Assembly (NCBI GenBank): GCA_002343485.1
Contig: DDST01000120.1
Span: 1-21,342 of the forward strand
Reading direction: 5' to 3'
Length of the DNA: 21,342 bases
From: Proteobacteria bacterium UBA2383
GTDB taxonomy: Bacteria > Pseudomonadota > Gammaproteobacteria > Competibacterales > Competibacteraceae
How positions within the stretch are numbered: the first letter of the stretch is position 1; every line of letters begins with the position of its first letter. Positions 13,804 to 21,151 of the stretch are shown one piece after another. The position numbers and the translations under genes are program-made. Under the pieces are notes generated by a model. It worked only from the letters and a program-made list of their open reading frames with translations, was not told the origin of the DNA and ran no database searches.

Positions 13804-14585
13804 ACCGTCCTCACATCGATGTTAAATAACCGGCTGTAGTTGGCGGTGGTTATCGCGGCGATCTGTTCTAACGGCTCGCCGCGCAGATCGGCTACGAATT
13901 CCGCAACATGCCTGACCCAGGCAGGGTGGTTAGGTTTGCCTCGGCAGGGAACCGGCGCCAGGTAGGGGGAATCAGTTTCTATCAATAACCGGTTAGCCGG
14001 CATCCGCCGCGCTGCATCCTGAATGGGCTTGGCATTCTTGAAGGTGACGATGCCGGAAAACGAGATGTAGAAATTCAGTTCCAATGCCCGCACCGCCATG
14101 TCCCAGTCCTCGGTGAAACAGTGCAGCACGCCCCCCACTTCATCTGCTCCTTCATCCGCCATGATGCGCAAGGTATCTTCACGAGCGTCGCGGGTATGGA
14201 CGATCAGGGGTTTACGCAACTCGCGGGCAGCGGCGATATGGGTGCGAAACCACGCCTGTTGCCGTTTCTTGCTGTCATGACCATAGTGGTAATCCAGACC
14301 GGTTTCGCCAATCGCGACCACGCGAGCTTTACTGCCTAGCGCCGTCAATTCTGCCACGGTGAGTTCCCGGTTGCCTTCCTCGCTGGGGTGTACTCCTACC
14401 GACAGGGCAATTTGCGGATATGGCTCAGTCAACCCGGCTAAGCGTGGCCAGCTCTCCAGATCGGTGGCGACGCTCAACAGGTGTGTGACTCCATTTGCCA
14501 TAGCGGCTTCCAAAACGCCCGGCAGACTGCCGCCGAATTGGGCGAGGTCAAGCCGATCCAAATGACAGTGGGAGTCAACCAGCAT
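13800..14585 (-). CDS. TatD-family metal-dependent hydrolase (YcfH-like)
   Basis: This 261-aa protein is a TIM-barrel metallohydrolase of the TatD family, whose members act as DNases or related phosphoesterases. Metal-ligand positions are all present: H6 and H8 in VDSHCHLD, E94 in IGETGLDYH, H130 in VHTRDA, H155 in LHCFTE and D205 in ETDSPYLAP. The start MLVDSHCHLD is at the normal place. It lies 13 nt after pilZ, in the holB-pilZ-tatD order known from Pseudomonas, and overlaps the start of the Nudix gene. The neighbours suggest a housekeeping role. The true cellular substrate of this branch is not settled. Confidence 0.93.
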   Translation of the reverse strand: MLVDSHCHLDRLDLAQFGGSLPGVLEAAMANGVTHLLSVATDLESWPRLAGLTEPYPQIALSVGVHPSEEGNRELTVAELTALGSKARVVAIGETGLDYHYGHDSKKRQQAWFRTHIAAARELRKPLIVHTRDAREDTLRIMADEGADEVGGVLHCFTEDWDMAVRALELNFYISFSGIVTFKNAKPIQDAARRMPANRLLIETDSPYLAPVPCRGKPNHPAWVRHVAEFVADLRGEPLEQIAAITTANYSRLFNIDVRTV

Positions 14586-14598
14586 CAGGCATCATCCT

Positions 14599-14943
14599 TT
14601 ACATCGTATTGGTAGACTGCTCAATCCGGGTGTAACCGGCTAACAGTGTTTCAATTTTTTTCCGGAGCCGTTCCCCATCCGTGCCGCCAAACTGGATGCC
14701 AACCCCGATTTGCCGCCCGCCCGGTGTCGTCCGGTAATTGATCCAGATCACTTTGCCAGTAATAGCAAACCGTTCCGGATCTTCGAGCAAAGTCAGTAAA
14801 AGGAAGACTTCATCACCCAGTTCGAAGGTTTTTTCGGTGGGAATGAAAACCCCGCCCCCCTTGATAAAGGGCATGTAATTGGCCTGCAGCATCACCTTGT
14901 CCTTGATTGCAAGGGAGATGACGCCTTGTCGTGGACCTGCCAT
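14599..14943 (-). CDS. pilZ: Type IV pilus protein PilZ
   Basis: This 114-aa PilZ-domain protein is needed for type IV pilus biogenesis in Pseudomonas and Xanthomonas relatives. IKDKVMLQANYMPFIKGGGV, FELGDEVFLLLTL and IGVGIQF closely follow the founder PilZ of P. aeruginosa, including the Thr-x-Met end (TNTM). The RxxxR and (D/N)xSxxG residues that bind cyclic-di-GMP in other PilZ domains are absent, as in the founder protein, so it probably works by protein contacts such as FimX/PilB. It lies 4 nt after holB and 13 nt before tatD. Together with the PilH-like regulator it suggests the organism makes type IV pili, although no pilin or motor gene is in the window. Confidence 0.93.
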   Translation of the reverse strand: MAGPRQGVISLAIKDKVMLQANYMPFIKGGGVFIPTEKTFELGDEVFLLLTLLEDPERFAITGKVIWINYRTTPGGRQIGVGIQFGGTDGERLRKKIETLLAGYTRIEQSTNTM

Positions 14944-14947
14944 AGGT

Positions 14948-16006
14948 TCAGCCTTGTATGCGCTTGTTCACAAAAATATTCGATTCATCATTCGCCGGGC
15001 TGCCACTGAAAAAGACTTCCAGAAGCAACTGCGTATTGGTTTGGGTCAGCACGCATAGAGCATGCAAGTGAATGGCCGCGTCCAGACGCTCGAACAGTCT
15101 CAATGGGGATTGTTGGGCCATCCAATCCCGCAATACAGGCCGTAAATCAGGGTTATTCAAATGGGTAGAATCAGGACTCATCTTAAGCCGAATTAGATCA
15201 GTATGCCAACTGATCAGCCAGCGTAAATTTTCCGCCAAATCGCCTTGTACCCAGGTTTCTGCGGCCTGGATTGGATCGATCTGGCCAACAATGACCTGTT
15301 CATAGCTGCCCATCAATTCCTGGCGGCGGTGCCAGCGCTCTTCGCCGGCATAGGCCAAAGCTGCTAAGGGGGCTCCGCTCGCTACATTAAGTAATGCTGC
15401 CGGTTCCAATTTGCCAGATAACCGTGATGCCAGCCAAGGCACTGCAACCTTGGGGGAGGGCGGTTTGAAACGGATGACCTGACAGCGGCTGCGCACGGTG
15501 GCAGGCAATCGGGCAGGCTGGGCAGTGACCAGCAGCAATAGACTATTAGCGGGTGGTTCTTCCAGCGTTTTCAGCAAGCTGTTAGCTGCATTCGTATGCA
15601 ACCGGTCAGCCGGTTCCAGTAGTACGATCTTATAGCCACCGTATTGAGAAGTGTAACCAAGAAAGACGCAAAAATCACGAATCTGATCAATTTTGATTAC
15701 GCTACTCTTTTTTTTGGGTGAACTATGCTCAATGCCCTTATGTTCTTCTTCTGGGCGGATCACCGTGTAATCAGGATGGCTGCCTGCTTGGAACAGATGA
15801 CATGCGCGACAATGGCTGCAAGCATTACCCTGAGCGTCAGGTGATTCGCACAGTAGCCCTTGCGCTAGCCGGCGAGCGAAGACGCCTTTGCCCAGTCCCG
15901 CAGGCCCGGTCAATAACAGGGCGTGTGGCAGCCGTCCAGCGGCCTGACGCTGTTGGAGTTGCCGCCATAGGTCTTCGTGCCAGGGCAGTGGTTCACCACT
16001 CATCAA
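14948..16006 (-). CDS. holB: DNA polymerase III subunit delta'
   Basis: This protein of about 352 aa is the delta' subunit of the clamp-loader complex that places the beta clamp on DNA. Visible are a Walker A-like GPAGLGKG (34-41), the zinc module with C53, C63, C66 and C69 followed by AGSHPDY, KTLEEPP (146-152) and the SRC sensor (173-175). The C-terminal helical domain is less conserved, as usual. The frame starts at TTG (16006) directly followed by ATG (16003); GAAGAG lies 6 or 9 nt upstream, so either may serve. In Pseudomonas tmk precedes holB; here an LprI-like gene does. It heads the essential part of the holB-pilZ-tatD cluster. Confidence 0.92.
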   Translation of the reverse strand: MMSGEPLPWHEDLWRQLQQRQAAGRLPHALLLTGPAGLGKGVFARRLAQGLLCESPDAQGNACSHCRACHLFQAGSHPDYTVIRPEEEHKGIEHSSPKKKSSVIKIDQIRDFCVFLGYTSQYGGYKIVLLEPADRLHTNAANSLLKTLEEPPANSLLLLVTAQPARLPATVRSRCQVIRFKPPSPKVAVPWLASRLSGKLEPAALLNVASGAPLAALAYAGEERWHRRQELMGSYEQVIVGQIDPIQAAETWVQGDLAENLRWLISWHTDLIRLKMSPDSTHLNNPDLRPVLRDWMAQQSPLRLFERLDAAIHLHALCVLTQTNTQLLLEVFFSGSPANDESNIFVNKRIQG

Positions 16007-16016
16007 GGAACACTCT

Positions 16017-16331
16017 TCAATATTGGTTCAACCGGCTCATGCGTTCCTGATAACGGGCTTGCAGGCAGCGCACGTCAGCACCGCAGCTATTGCGGGCAGT
16101 CAACCAGGATCGTTGGTCTTGACGCAGCCGTTCGGCTTGCTGCCGGGGCAGCTCCCTTAATAGGGAGCGATAGAGCGTGGCTAGGTCTTCATCCAGACGG
16201 TTGAGACGGGGATTGGCGCACACAGCGATTTCGACCGAGGTGCTGGCTTGTGTGCAATCATAGCTGGCAGTTTGTGCCGGGAGCGGCAACAGACCGGCAC
16301 AAAGGAGCACCCAGGAAAACGGTTTAAGCAT
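16017..16331 (-). CDS. Small secreted LprI/DUF1311-like protein
   Basis: This 104-aa protein has a clear signal peptide (MLKPFSWVLLCAGLLPLPAQ, probable cleavage after QTA), so it is exported. The mature part has the DUF1311/LprI pattern: SYDCTQASTSVEIAVC, then NPRLNRLDEDLATLYRSLL, then RQDQRSWLTARNSCGADVRC and LQARYQERM. The four cysteines probably form two disulfides in the periplasm. Some members of this family inhibit lysozyme, but most are uncharacterised. It ends 10-13 nt before holB on the same strand and takes the position that tmk has in Pseudomonas, so it may drive or share the holB transcript. It is divergent from msrA across a 145-nt gap. Confidence 0.85.
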   Translation of the reverse strand: MLKPFSWVLLCAGLLPLPAQTASYDCTQASTSVEIAVCANPRLNRLDEDLATLYRSLLRELPRQQAERLRQDQRSWLTARNSCGADVRCLQARYQERMSRLNQY

Positions 16332-16476
16332 GATAAATTCCTCTCCTTACTTGGTGATTTCAGTAATTTCAATGCATAGCATAATCGCCATGCGTCAAGT
16401 CGCAAGCCGATTTGTGGAAACGCACGGTTCCTGAAAAGATCAAACTATTGTCTATTCGTTATTAGGAGAAGGGCTT

Positions 16477-17121
16477 ATGCTGTGGCAGCACCGTAAAACC
16501 CAGATATTACGTCCTGAAGAAGCATTGCCTGGCCGGGCAACACCGATGCCAGTCCCGATGCGGCACTATGTGAATGGCCATCCTCTGCAGCCCCCGTTTC
16601 CAGCTGGTATGGTGCAAGCCATCTTCGGGCTTGGCTGTTTCTGGGGTGCGGAACGTAAATTCTGGACTCAACCGGGGGTCTACAGCACTGCCGTTGGCTA
16701 TGCGGGCGGTTTCACGCCCAACCCGGCCTACGAGGAGGTGTGCAGTGGTCTGACCGGCCATACCGAAGCGGTGCAGGTGATTTTCGATCCAGCAGCCGTC
16801 TCCTATGAGCGGATGCTCCAGATATTTTGGGAAGGGCACGATCCCACGCAGGGTATGCGCCAAGGTAACGATGTTGGAAGCCAGTATCGCTCTGCAATCT
16901 ATACGTTTGGTGAGATTCAGCGCTCTGCTGCTATTGCCAGCCGCGATGCCTATCAGCAAGCGCTGACAGCCGCTGGTCATGGAAAGATTACGACCGAAAT
17001 TGCTGACGCTTCCCCGTTCTATTACGCCGAAGATTATCATCAGCAGTATTTGGCCAAGAATCCTAGCGGTTACTGTGGCCTGGGAGGTACGGGAGTACGT
17101 TGTCCAGAAGGCTTGGCATGA
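16477..17121 (+). CDS. msrA: Peptide-methionine (S)-S-oxide reductase MsrA
   Basis: This 214-aa enzyme reduces methionine-S-sulfoxide in proteins and free Met(O), using thioredoxin. The catalytic C54 lies in GLGCFWGAER. GYAGGFTPNPAYEEVCSGLT, TGHTEAVQVIFDP, QGNDVGSQYRSAIY and FYYAEDYHQQYLAKNPSGYC follow the family closely. C200 and C209 near the end can serve as resolving and recycling cysteines. The first 45 residues (LRPEEALPGRATPMPV) match the long N-terminus of the E. coli-type MsrA, not the shorter kind. AGGAG lies 8 nt before the ATG. It is a single-gene unit on the plus strand, divergent from the LprI-like gene and convergent with pccA. Confidence 0.97.
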   Translation: MLWQHRKTQILRPEEALPGRATPMPVPMRHYVNGHPLQPPFPAGMVQAIFGLGCFWGAERKFWTQPGVYSTAVGYAGGFTPNPAYEEVCSGLTGHTEAVQVIFDPAAVSYERMLQIFWEGHDPTQGMRQGNDVGSQYRSAIYTFGEIQRSAAIASRDAYQQALTAAGHGKITTEIADASPFYYAEDYHQQYLAKNPSGYCGLGGTGVRCPEGLA

Positions 17122-17210
17122 TGCTGAACATGCTACTGCTGCCGTCAATTTTACTCGTTAAGAGAGGCTGACTGACGCGGGGCCTTGGTTGTATCGCATG
17201 ATGAACAACG

Positions 17211-17274
17211 CAGCCTGGACTTATAGCCCAGGCTGGATTCACAGGGAAAAGTGGAACGGGCTGGAAGCCCGTTC
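17211..17274. terminator. Two hairpins between convergent msrA and pccA, probable bidirectional terminator
   Basis: The first stem is CAGCCTGG (17211-17218) with CCAGGCTG (17228-17235) and a 9-nt loop. The second is GAACGGGCT (17254-17262) with AGCCCGTTC (17266-17274) and a GGA loop. The second is followed on the plus strand by ATTATCCTTTATT and on the minus strand by CACTTTTCCC. It can plausibly end msrA (plus) and pccA (minus), although neither U-tract is perfect. Confidence 0.6.
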
Positions 17275-17282
17275 ATTATCCT

Positions 17283-19268
17283 TTATTCGAACTCGATGAT
17301 TGCCTGATCCACTGCCAGGCTGTCACCGGGCGCTGCCAGAATCTTGGCAACCTTGGCGTCGTGATCGGCGCGCAGCACGTTCTCCATCTTCATTGCCTCA
17401 ATGACCGCTAACTCTTCGCCCGCCTTGACCTCTTGACCAACCTGGACGCTGAGTTTAGTCAGCAGGCCCGGCATCGGCGACATCAGGAACTTGGACAAAT
17501 CTGGCGGTGCCTTGACCGGCATCAGCGCTTGTAATTCCGCCACCATCGGCGACAGCACCATCACATCGGCCTGTGAGCCCCAGTGGAACAACCGGTAGAT
17601 CATGTCGCGGCGCTCGACCTGAATGCAGATCTCGGTGCCGTTCAGTGTGCCTTTGAACAGTGGATAGCCGAACTGCCATTCGCTGCGAACTTGATAGCTT
17701 TCGCCCATGTACACCACATCGTAACCACCTTCTGCCGGGTCGATGTGAACCGGGTATCGCTCGCCGCCCATCAGCACGACCCAGTCGTTTTTGACGACAC
17801 GCTCGTGACCGAGTAACTGGCCACTGATCTCAGCAGCACGATCCATATAGCGGCGATGGAGGAAAGCGGCAACCGAAATCAGCAACGCCGGATCGTCATG
17901 CGGCACGTCGGCGGCGTGGAAGCCGTTCGGGTACTCTTCGGCGATCATATTGGTACTGATTCGCCCGGTCATAAACCGGGTATGCACCATCAGTGCCGCC
18001 AGGAAGCTGATGTTGTGCGCCACGCCACGAATGAAGAATTCATTGAGGGCGTCGCGCATGTGGGTGATGGCGCGGTCGCGAGTCGCCCCGTAGGTGATCA
18101 GCTTGGCGATCATCGGGTCGTAGTACATCGAGACTTCGCTGCCTTCGTAGATGCCCGTATCGACGCGCACCACCTCCGTTTCCTTGGGGGGCATGTACTT
18201 GACCAGCCGGCCAATCGAGGGCAGGAAGTTGCGGAACGGGTCTTCGGCATAGACGCGGGCTTCGATCGCCCAGCCCTTCAGCTTGACCTCGTCCTGGGTG
18301 AAGCCCAGCTTCTCACCAGCGGCGATCCGGATCATCTGTTCGACCAGATCCAGCCCGGTGATGTATTCGGTGACCGGATGCTCCACCTGCAAACGGGTGT
18401 TCATCTCCAGGAAGTAGAAGTTGCGCTTGGAATCGACGATGAACTCCACCGTGCCAGCGGATTGATAGTCGACTGCCCGGGACAGCGCCACAGCTTGCTC
18501 ACCCATCGCCCGGCGGGTCTTTTCATCCAGGAACGGTGAGGGCGCTTCCTCAATCACCTTTTGGTGGCGGCGTTGCAGCGAACATTCGCGCTCGCCTAGA
18601 AAAACGATGTTACCGAAGCTGTCGCCCAGCACCTGGATTTCAATGTGGCGCGGCTCTTCGATATATTTCTCGATAAAGATCCGATCGTCACCGAAGGAAG
18701 AGCGGGCTTCATTCGTCGTGCGTTCAAAGCCGTCGGCGCACTCAGCATCGTTCCAGGCGATGCGCATTCCCTTGCCGCCGCCGCCGGCGCTCGCCTTCAT
18801 CATCACCGGATAGCCGATGTTCCGTGCGATCTCCAAGGCATGCTCGGTATCCCTGATCACATCGGTGTGGCCGGGCACGGTATTGACGCCGGCCTCTTTG
18901 GCCAGGATCTTGGAGGTGATCTTGTCGCCCATGGCCTCGATAGCGCGTACTTTCGGGCCGATGAACGCGATGCCTTCTTTCTCCAGCGCATCGCAGAAAG
19001 CCGAGCGCTCGGACAGAAAACCGTAGCCTGGATGGACGGCGTCCGCACCCGTGTCCTTGCAGGCTTGGATGATGCGCTCCATCACCAGATAGCTCTGGGC
19101 GGTGGGCGGCGGACCGATCAATACGGCTTCGTCGGCCATTTCGACATGCAATGCATCCCGGTCTGCTTCAGAATAAACGGCTACCGTCTTGATGCCCATT
19201 TTACGGGCAGTCTTGATGACTCGGCAGGCGATTTCGCCACGGTTGGCAATGAGAATTTTTTTGAACAT
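17283..19268 (-). CDS. pccA: Propionyl-CoA (acyl-CoA) carboxylase alpha subunit: biotin carboxylase plus BCCP
   Basis: This 661-aa protein carboxylates its own biotin with ATP and bicarbonate and passes CO2 to the PccB-type partner, turning propionyl-CoA into methylmalonyl-CoA. Domains in order: biotin carboxylase (about 1-450) with KKILIANRGEIACRVIKTAR, the ATP-grasp loop MKASAGGGGKGMRIA, FLEMNTRLQVEHPVTE; a linking domain (about 460-590); and the biotinyl domain with K627 in EAMKMEN. I chose the ATG at 19268 because it has AGGGAGA 8 nt before it and gives the family's usual first residues (MFKKILIANRGE). A longer frame from 19313 adds 15 unlike residues inside pccB. It lies 14 nt after pccB. 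Length and domains fit PccA, but MccA- or AccA3-like enzymes share them. Confidence 0.93.
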   Translation of the reverse strand: MFKKILIANRGEIACRVIKTARKMGIKTVAVYSEADRDALHVEMADEAVLIGPPPTAQSYLVMERIIQACKDTGADAVHPGYGFLSERSAFCDALEKEGIAFIGPKVRAIEAMGDKITSKILAKEAGVNTVPGHTDVIRDTEHALEIARNIGYPVMMKASAGGGGKGMRIAWNDAECADGFERTTNEARSSFGDDRIFIEKYIEEPRHIEIQVLGDSFGNIVFLGERECSLQRRHQKVIEEAPSPFLDEKTRRAMGEQAVALSRAVDYQSAGTVEFIVDSKRNFYFLEMNTRLQVEHPVTEYITGLDLVEQMIRIAAGEKLGFTQDEVKLKGWAIEARVYAEDPFRNFLPSIGRLVKYMPPKETEVVRVDTGIYEGSEVSMYYDPMIAKLITYGATRDRAITHMRDALNEFFIRGVAHNISFLAALMVHTRFMTGRISTNMIAEEYPNGFHAADVPHDDPALLISVAAFLHRRYMDRAAEISGQLLGHERVVKNDWVVLMGGERYPVHIDPAEGGYDVVYMGESYQVRSEWQFGYPLFKGTLNGTEICIQVERRDMIYRLFHWGSQADVMVLSPMVAELQALMPVKAPPDLSKFLMSPMPGLLTKLSVQVGQEVKAGEELAVIEAMKMENVLRADHDAKVAKILAAPGDSLAVDQAIIEFE

Positions 19269-19276
19269 GTCTCGCT

Positions 19277-19283
19277 TCTCCCT
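19277..19283 (-). promoter_or_regulatory. Ribosome-binding site that decides the pccA start
   Basis: AGGGAGA on the minus strand lies 8 nt before the ATG at 19268 and touches the pccB stop codon. This favours re-initiation at 19268 over an upstream in-frame start. Confidence 0.7.
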
Positions 19284-20815
19284 TACAGCGGAATGTTGCC
19301 GTGCTTGCGCCACGGATTTTCGAGTTCCTTGTCCCGCAGCATCGCCAGCGAGCGGCAGATGCGCTTGCGAGTGCCGTGCGGCATGATCACATCATCGATG
19401 AAACCACGATGGCCGGCGATGAACGGATTGGCGAATTTCTTGCGATATTCCTCGGTGCGCGCCTCGATCTTGGCCGGGTCGCCGATGTCCTGGCGGAAGA
19501 TGATTTCGACTGCGCCCTTGGGGCCCATGACCGCGATTTCGGCTGTCGGCCAGGCGAAGTTGACATCGCCGCGCAGATGCTTGGAGCTCATCACGTCATA
19601 AGCACCGCCATAGGCTTTACGGGTGATGACGGTGACTTTGGGTACGGTGCATTCAGCATAGGCGTACAGCAGCTTAGCGCCGTGCTTGATGATGCCGCCG
19701 TATTCCTGCGCGGTGCCGGGCATGAAGCCGGGTACATCGACAAAGGTAATGATCGGAATATTGAAAGCGTCGCAGAAGCGCACAAAACGGGCGGCTTTGA
19801 TCGAAGACTTGATATCCAGACAGCCAGCCAGCACCATGGGCTGATTAGCGACAATACCGACCGGCCAGCCGTCCATCCGCGCCAGGCCGACGATGATGTT
19901 CTTGGCGTTCTCCGGCTGCACCTCGAAAAAGTCCACGTCGTCCACGACTTTCAGGATCAGCTCCTTCATGTCGTAAGGCTTGTTGGCACTGTCGGGAATG
20001 AGGGTATCCAGTGAATAATCCAACCGGTCCGCTGGGTCGGGCGTGGGCCGGAACGGTGGTTTTTCCCGGTTATTGGCCGGCAGGAAATTGATGAAGCGGC
20101 GCAGCATCAACAGCGCCTCGATATCATTCTCAAAAGCCCGGTCGCACACCCCCGACTTGACTGAATGCGATATAGCACCGCCCAGTTCCTCGGCGGTGAC
20201 TTCTTCATGGGTGACGGTCTTCACCACCTCGGGGCCAGTCACAAACATATAAGAGGTGTCTTTGACCATGAAGATAAAATCGGTCATGGCCGGTGAATAC
20301 ACCGCGCCGCCGGCGCAGGGACCCATGATCAGAGAAATCTGCGGAATGACCCCGGAGGCCATGACGTTGCGTTGAAATACGTTGGCATAACCGGCCAGCG
20401 AGTCCACGCCTTCCTGGATGCGGGCGCCGCCCGAGTCGTTCAGGCCGATGACCGGCGCACCGACTTTGATCGCGTGATCCATGATCTTGCAGATTTTTTC
20501 GGCGTGGGGTTCCGATAATGAACCGCCGAATACAGTGAAATCCTGGCTGAAGACAAAGACGATGCGGCCATTGACGGTGCCATAGCCGGTCACCACCCCG
20601 TCGCCGGGAATCGAGGTCTCGCCCATACCAAAATCGGTGCAGCGATGCTCAACGAACATATCCCATTCTTCGAAGCTGCCCGGATCGAGCAGGACTTCGA
20701 TACGCTCGCGGGCACTGAGCTTGCCTCGCTTGTGCTGCGCGTCAATGCGGCGCTGACCCCCGCCCAGACGGGCGCCGGCGCGTTTTTGTTCTAATTGGTG
20801 AATAATGTCATGCAT
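19283..20815 (-). CDS. pccB: Propionyl-CoA (acyl-CoA) carboxylase beta subunit, carboxyltransferase
   Basis: This 510-aa protein moves the carboxyl group from carboxybiotin to propionyl-CoA. It is a crotonase-fold carboxyltransferase with RGKLSARERIEVLLDPGSF near the start, FSQDFTVFGGSLSEPHAEKI, the oxyanion-type INDSGGARIQEGVDSLAGY, GPCAGGAVYSPAMTDFIFM and, in the C-terminal half, FVDVPGFMPGTAQEYGGIIK and ITRKAYGGAYDVM. Length equals the PccB/MmdA norm. AAGGAGAG lies about 8 nt before the ATG. With pccA it forms a two-gene operon for propionate, odd-chain or branched amino-acid breakdown. It could also supply methylmalonyl-CoA for storage-polymer synthesis. No mutase or epimerase gene is in the window. 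Confidence 0.94.
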   Translation of the reverse strand: MHDIIHQLEQKRAGARLGGGQRRIDAQHKRGKLSARERIEVLLDPGSFEEWDMFVEHRCTDFGMGETSIPGDGVVTGYGTVNGRIVFVFSQDFTVFGGSLSEPHAEKICKIMDHAIKVGAPVIGLNDSGGARIQEGVDSLAGYANVFQRNVMASGVIPQISLIMGPCAGGAVYSPAMTDFIFMVKDTSYMFVTGPEVVKTVTHEEVTAEELGGAISHSVKSGVCDRAFENDIEALLMLRRFINFLPANNREKPPFRPTPDPADRLDYSLDTLIPDSANKPYDMKELILKVVDDVDFFEVQPENAKNIIVGLARMDGWPVGIVANQPMVLAGCLDIKSSIKAARFVRFCDAFNIPIITFVDVPGFMPGTAQEYGGIIKHGAKLLYAYAECTVPKVTVITRKAYGGAYDVMSSKHLRGDVNFAWPTAEIAVMGPKGAVEIIFRQDIGDPAKIEARTEEYRKKFANPFIAGHRGFIDDVIMPHGTRKRICRSLAMLRDKELENPWRKHGNIPL

Positions 20816-21133
20816 GAACGCTCTCTCCTTAATGATATCGAACGCCGTGGTTGAACCAGCAGCGGCGGGAGCTTGAAGGCTCGCCCGGATGAGGGGGCGG
20901 GCCGGGTGAAAACCGGGGGATATTCCGGGAGGGGATAATCAAGATTTTAATATTGTTGTTCATAGCTCTGGGATAAATGGACGGCAGGCAAGATTGCAGG
21001 CCGCTAACTTTAGCTTCGCCACTTATCATAAGGTTTTTAGGCGTTGCGCGCTATGTGCTCCCGGATATTTTCGCGGAGCGAGTCTTGGCGGGTGATGGTA
21101 CGCACAGTGTGCGTTTAATAGGGGATACTCGCT
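20816..21133. other. pccB leader and intergenic region, no gene seen
   Basis: The 318 nt between the TPR-type gene and pccB contain no convincing gene. A 66-codon minus-strand frame (20829-21029) is Pro/Ser-rich and lacks a ribosome site. Notable parts are an AT-rich patch (20944-20961), a run of six G-tracts on the plus strand (20893-20934, so the pccB leader RNA is C-rich), and a 15-nt inverted repeat, ACGCACAGTGTGCGT (21100-21114). The pccB promoter must lie here, but I cannot place it with confidence. Confidence 0.6.
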
Positions 21134-21151
21134 TTATTGACCGGTCAATAA
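21134..21151. repeat. 18-bp perfect palindrome over the end of the TPR-type gene
   Basis: TTATTGACCGGTCAATAA is its own reverse complement and includes the stop codon of the minus-strand gene. It has no loop, so it looks more like a dimer-binding operator than a terminator. No binding protein can be named. Chance occurrence inside coding sequence is possible. Confidence 0.45.

Noticed and set aside
17856..18539. Plus-strand open frame of 227 codons opposite pccA
   Set aside because: It is antisense to the biotin carboxylase domain, with no ribosome site and no family resemblance.
19269..19313. Longer pccA start adding 15 residues
   Set aside because: The extra residues lie inside pccB, have no family match and no ribosome site, whereas the ATG at 19268 has both.
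18645..19601. Plus-strand open frame of 318 codons opposite pccA/pccB
   Set aside because: It is antisense to two strongly conserved carboxylase genes, and its composition (His, Asp and Gly runs) is that of a shadow frame of a codon-biased gene.
19301..20014. Plus-strand open frame of 237 codons opposite pccB
   Set aside because: It is a shadow of the carboxyltransferase gene; nothing in it resembles a known protein.
20829..21029. Minus-strand 66-codon frame upstream of pccB
   Set aside because: It has low-quality Pro/Ser-rich composition with no ribosome site; it is better explained as leader sequence.
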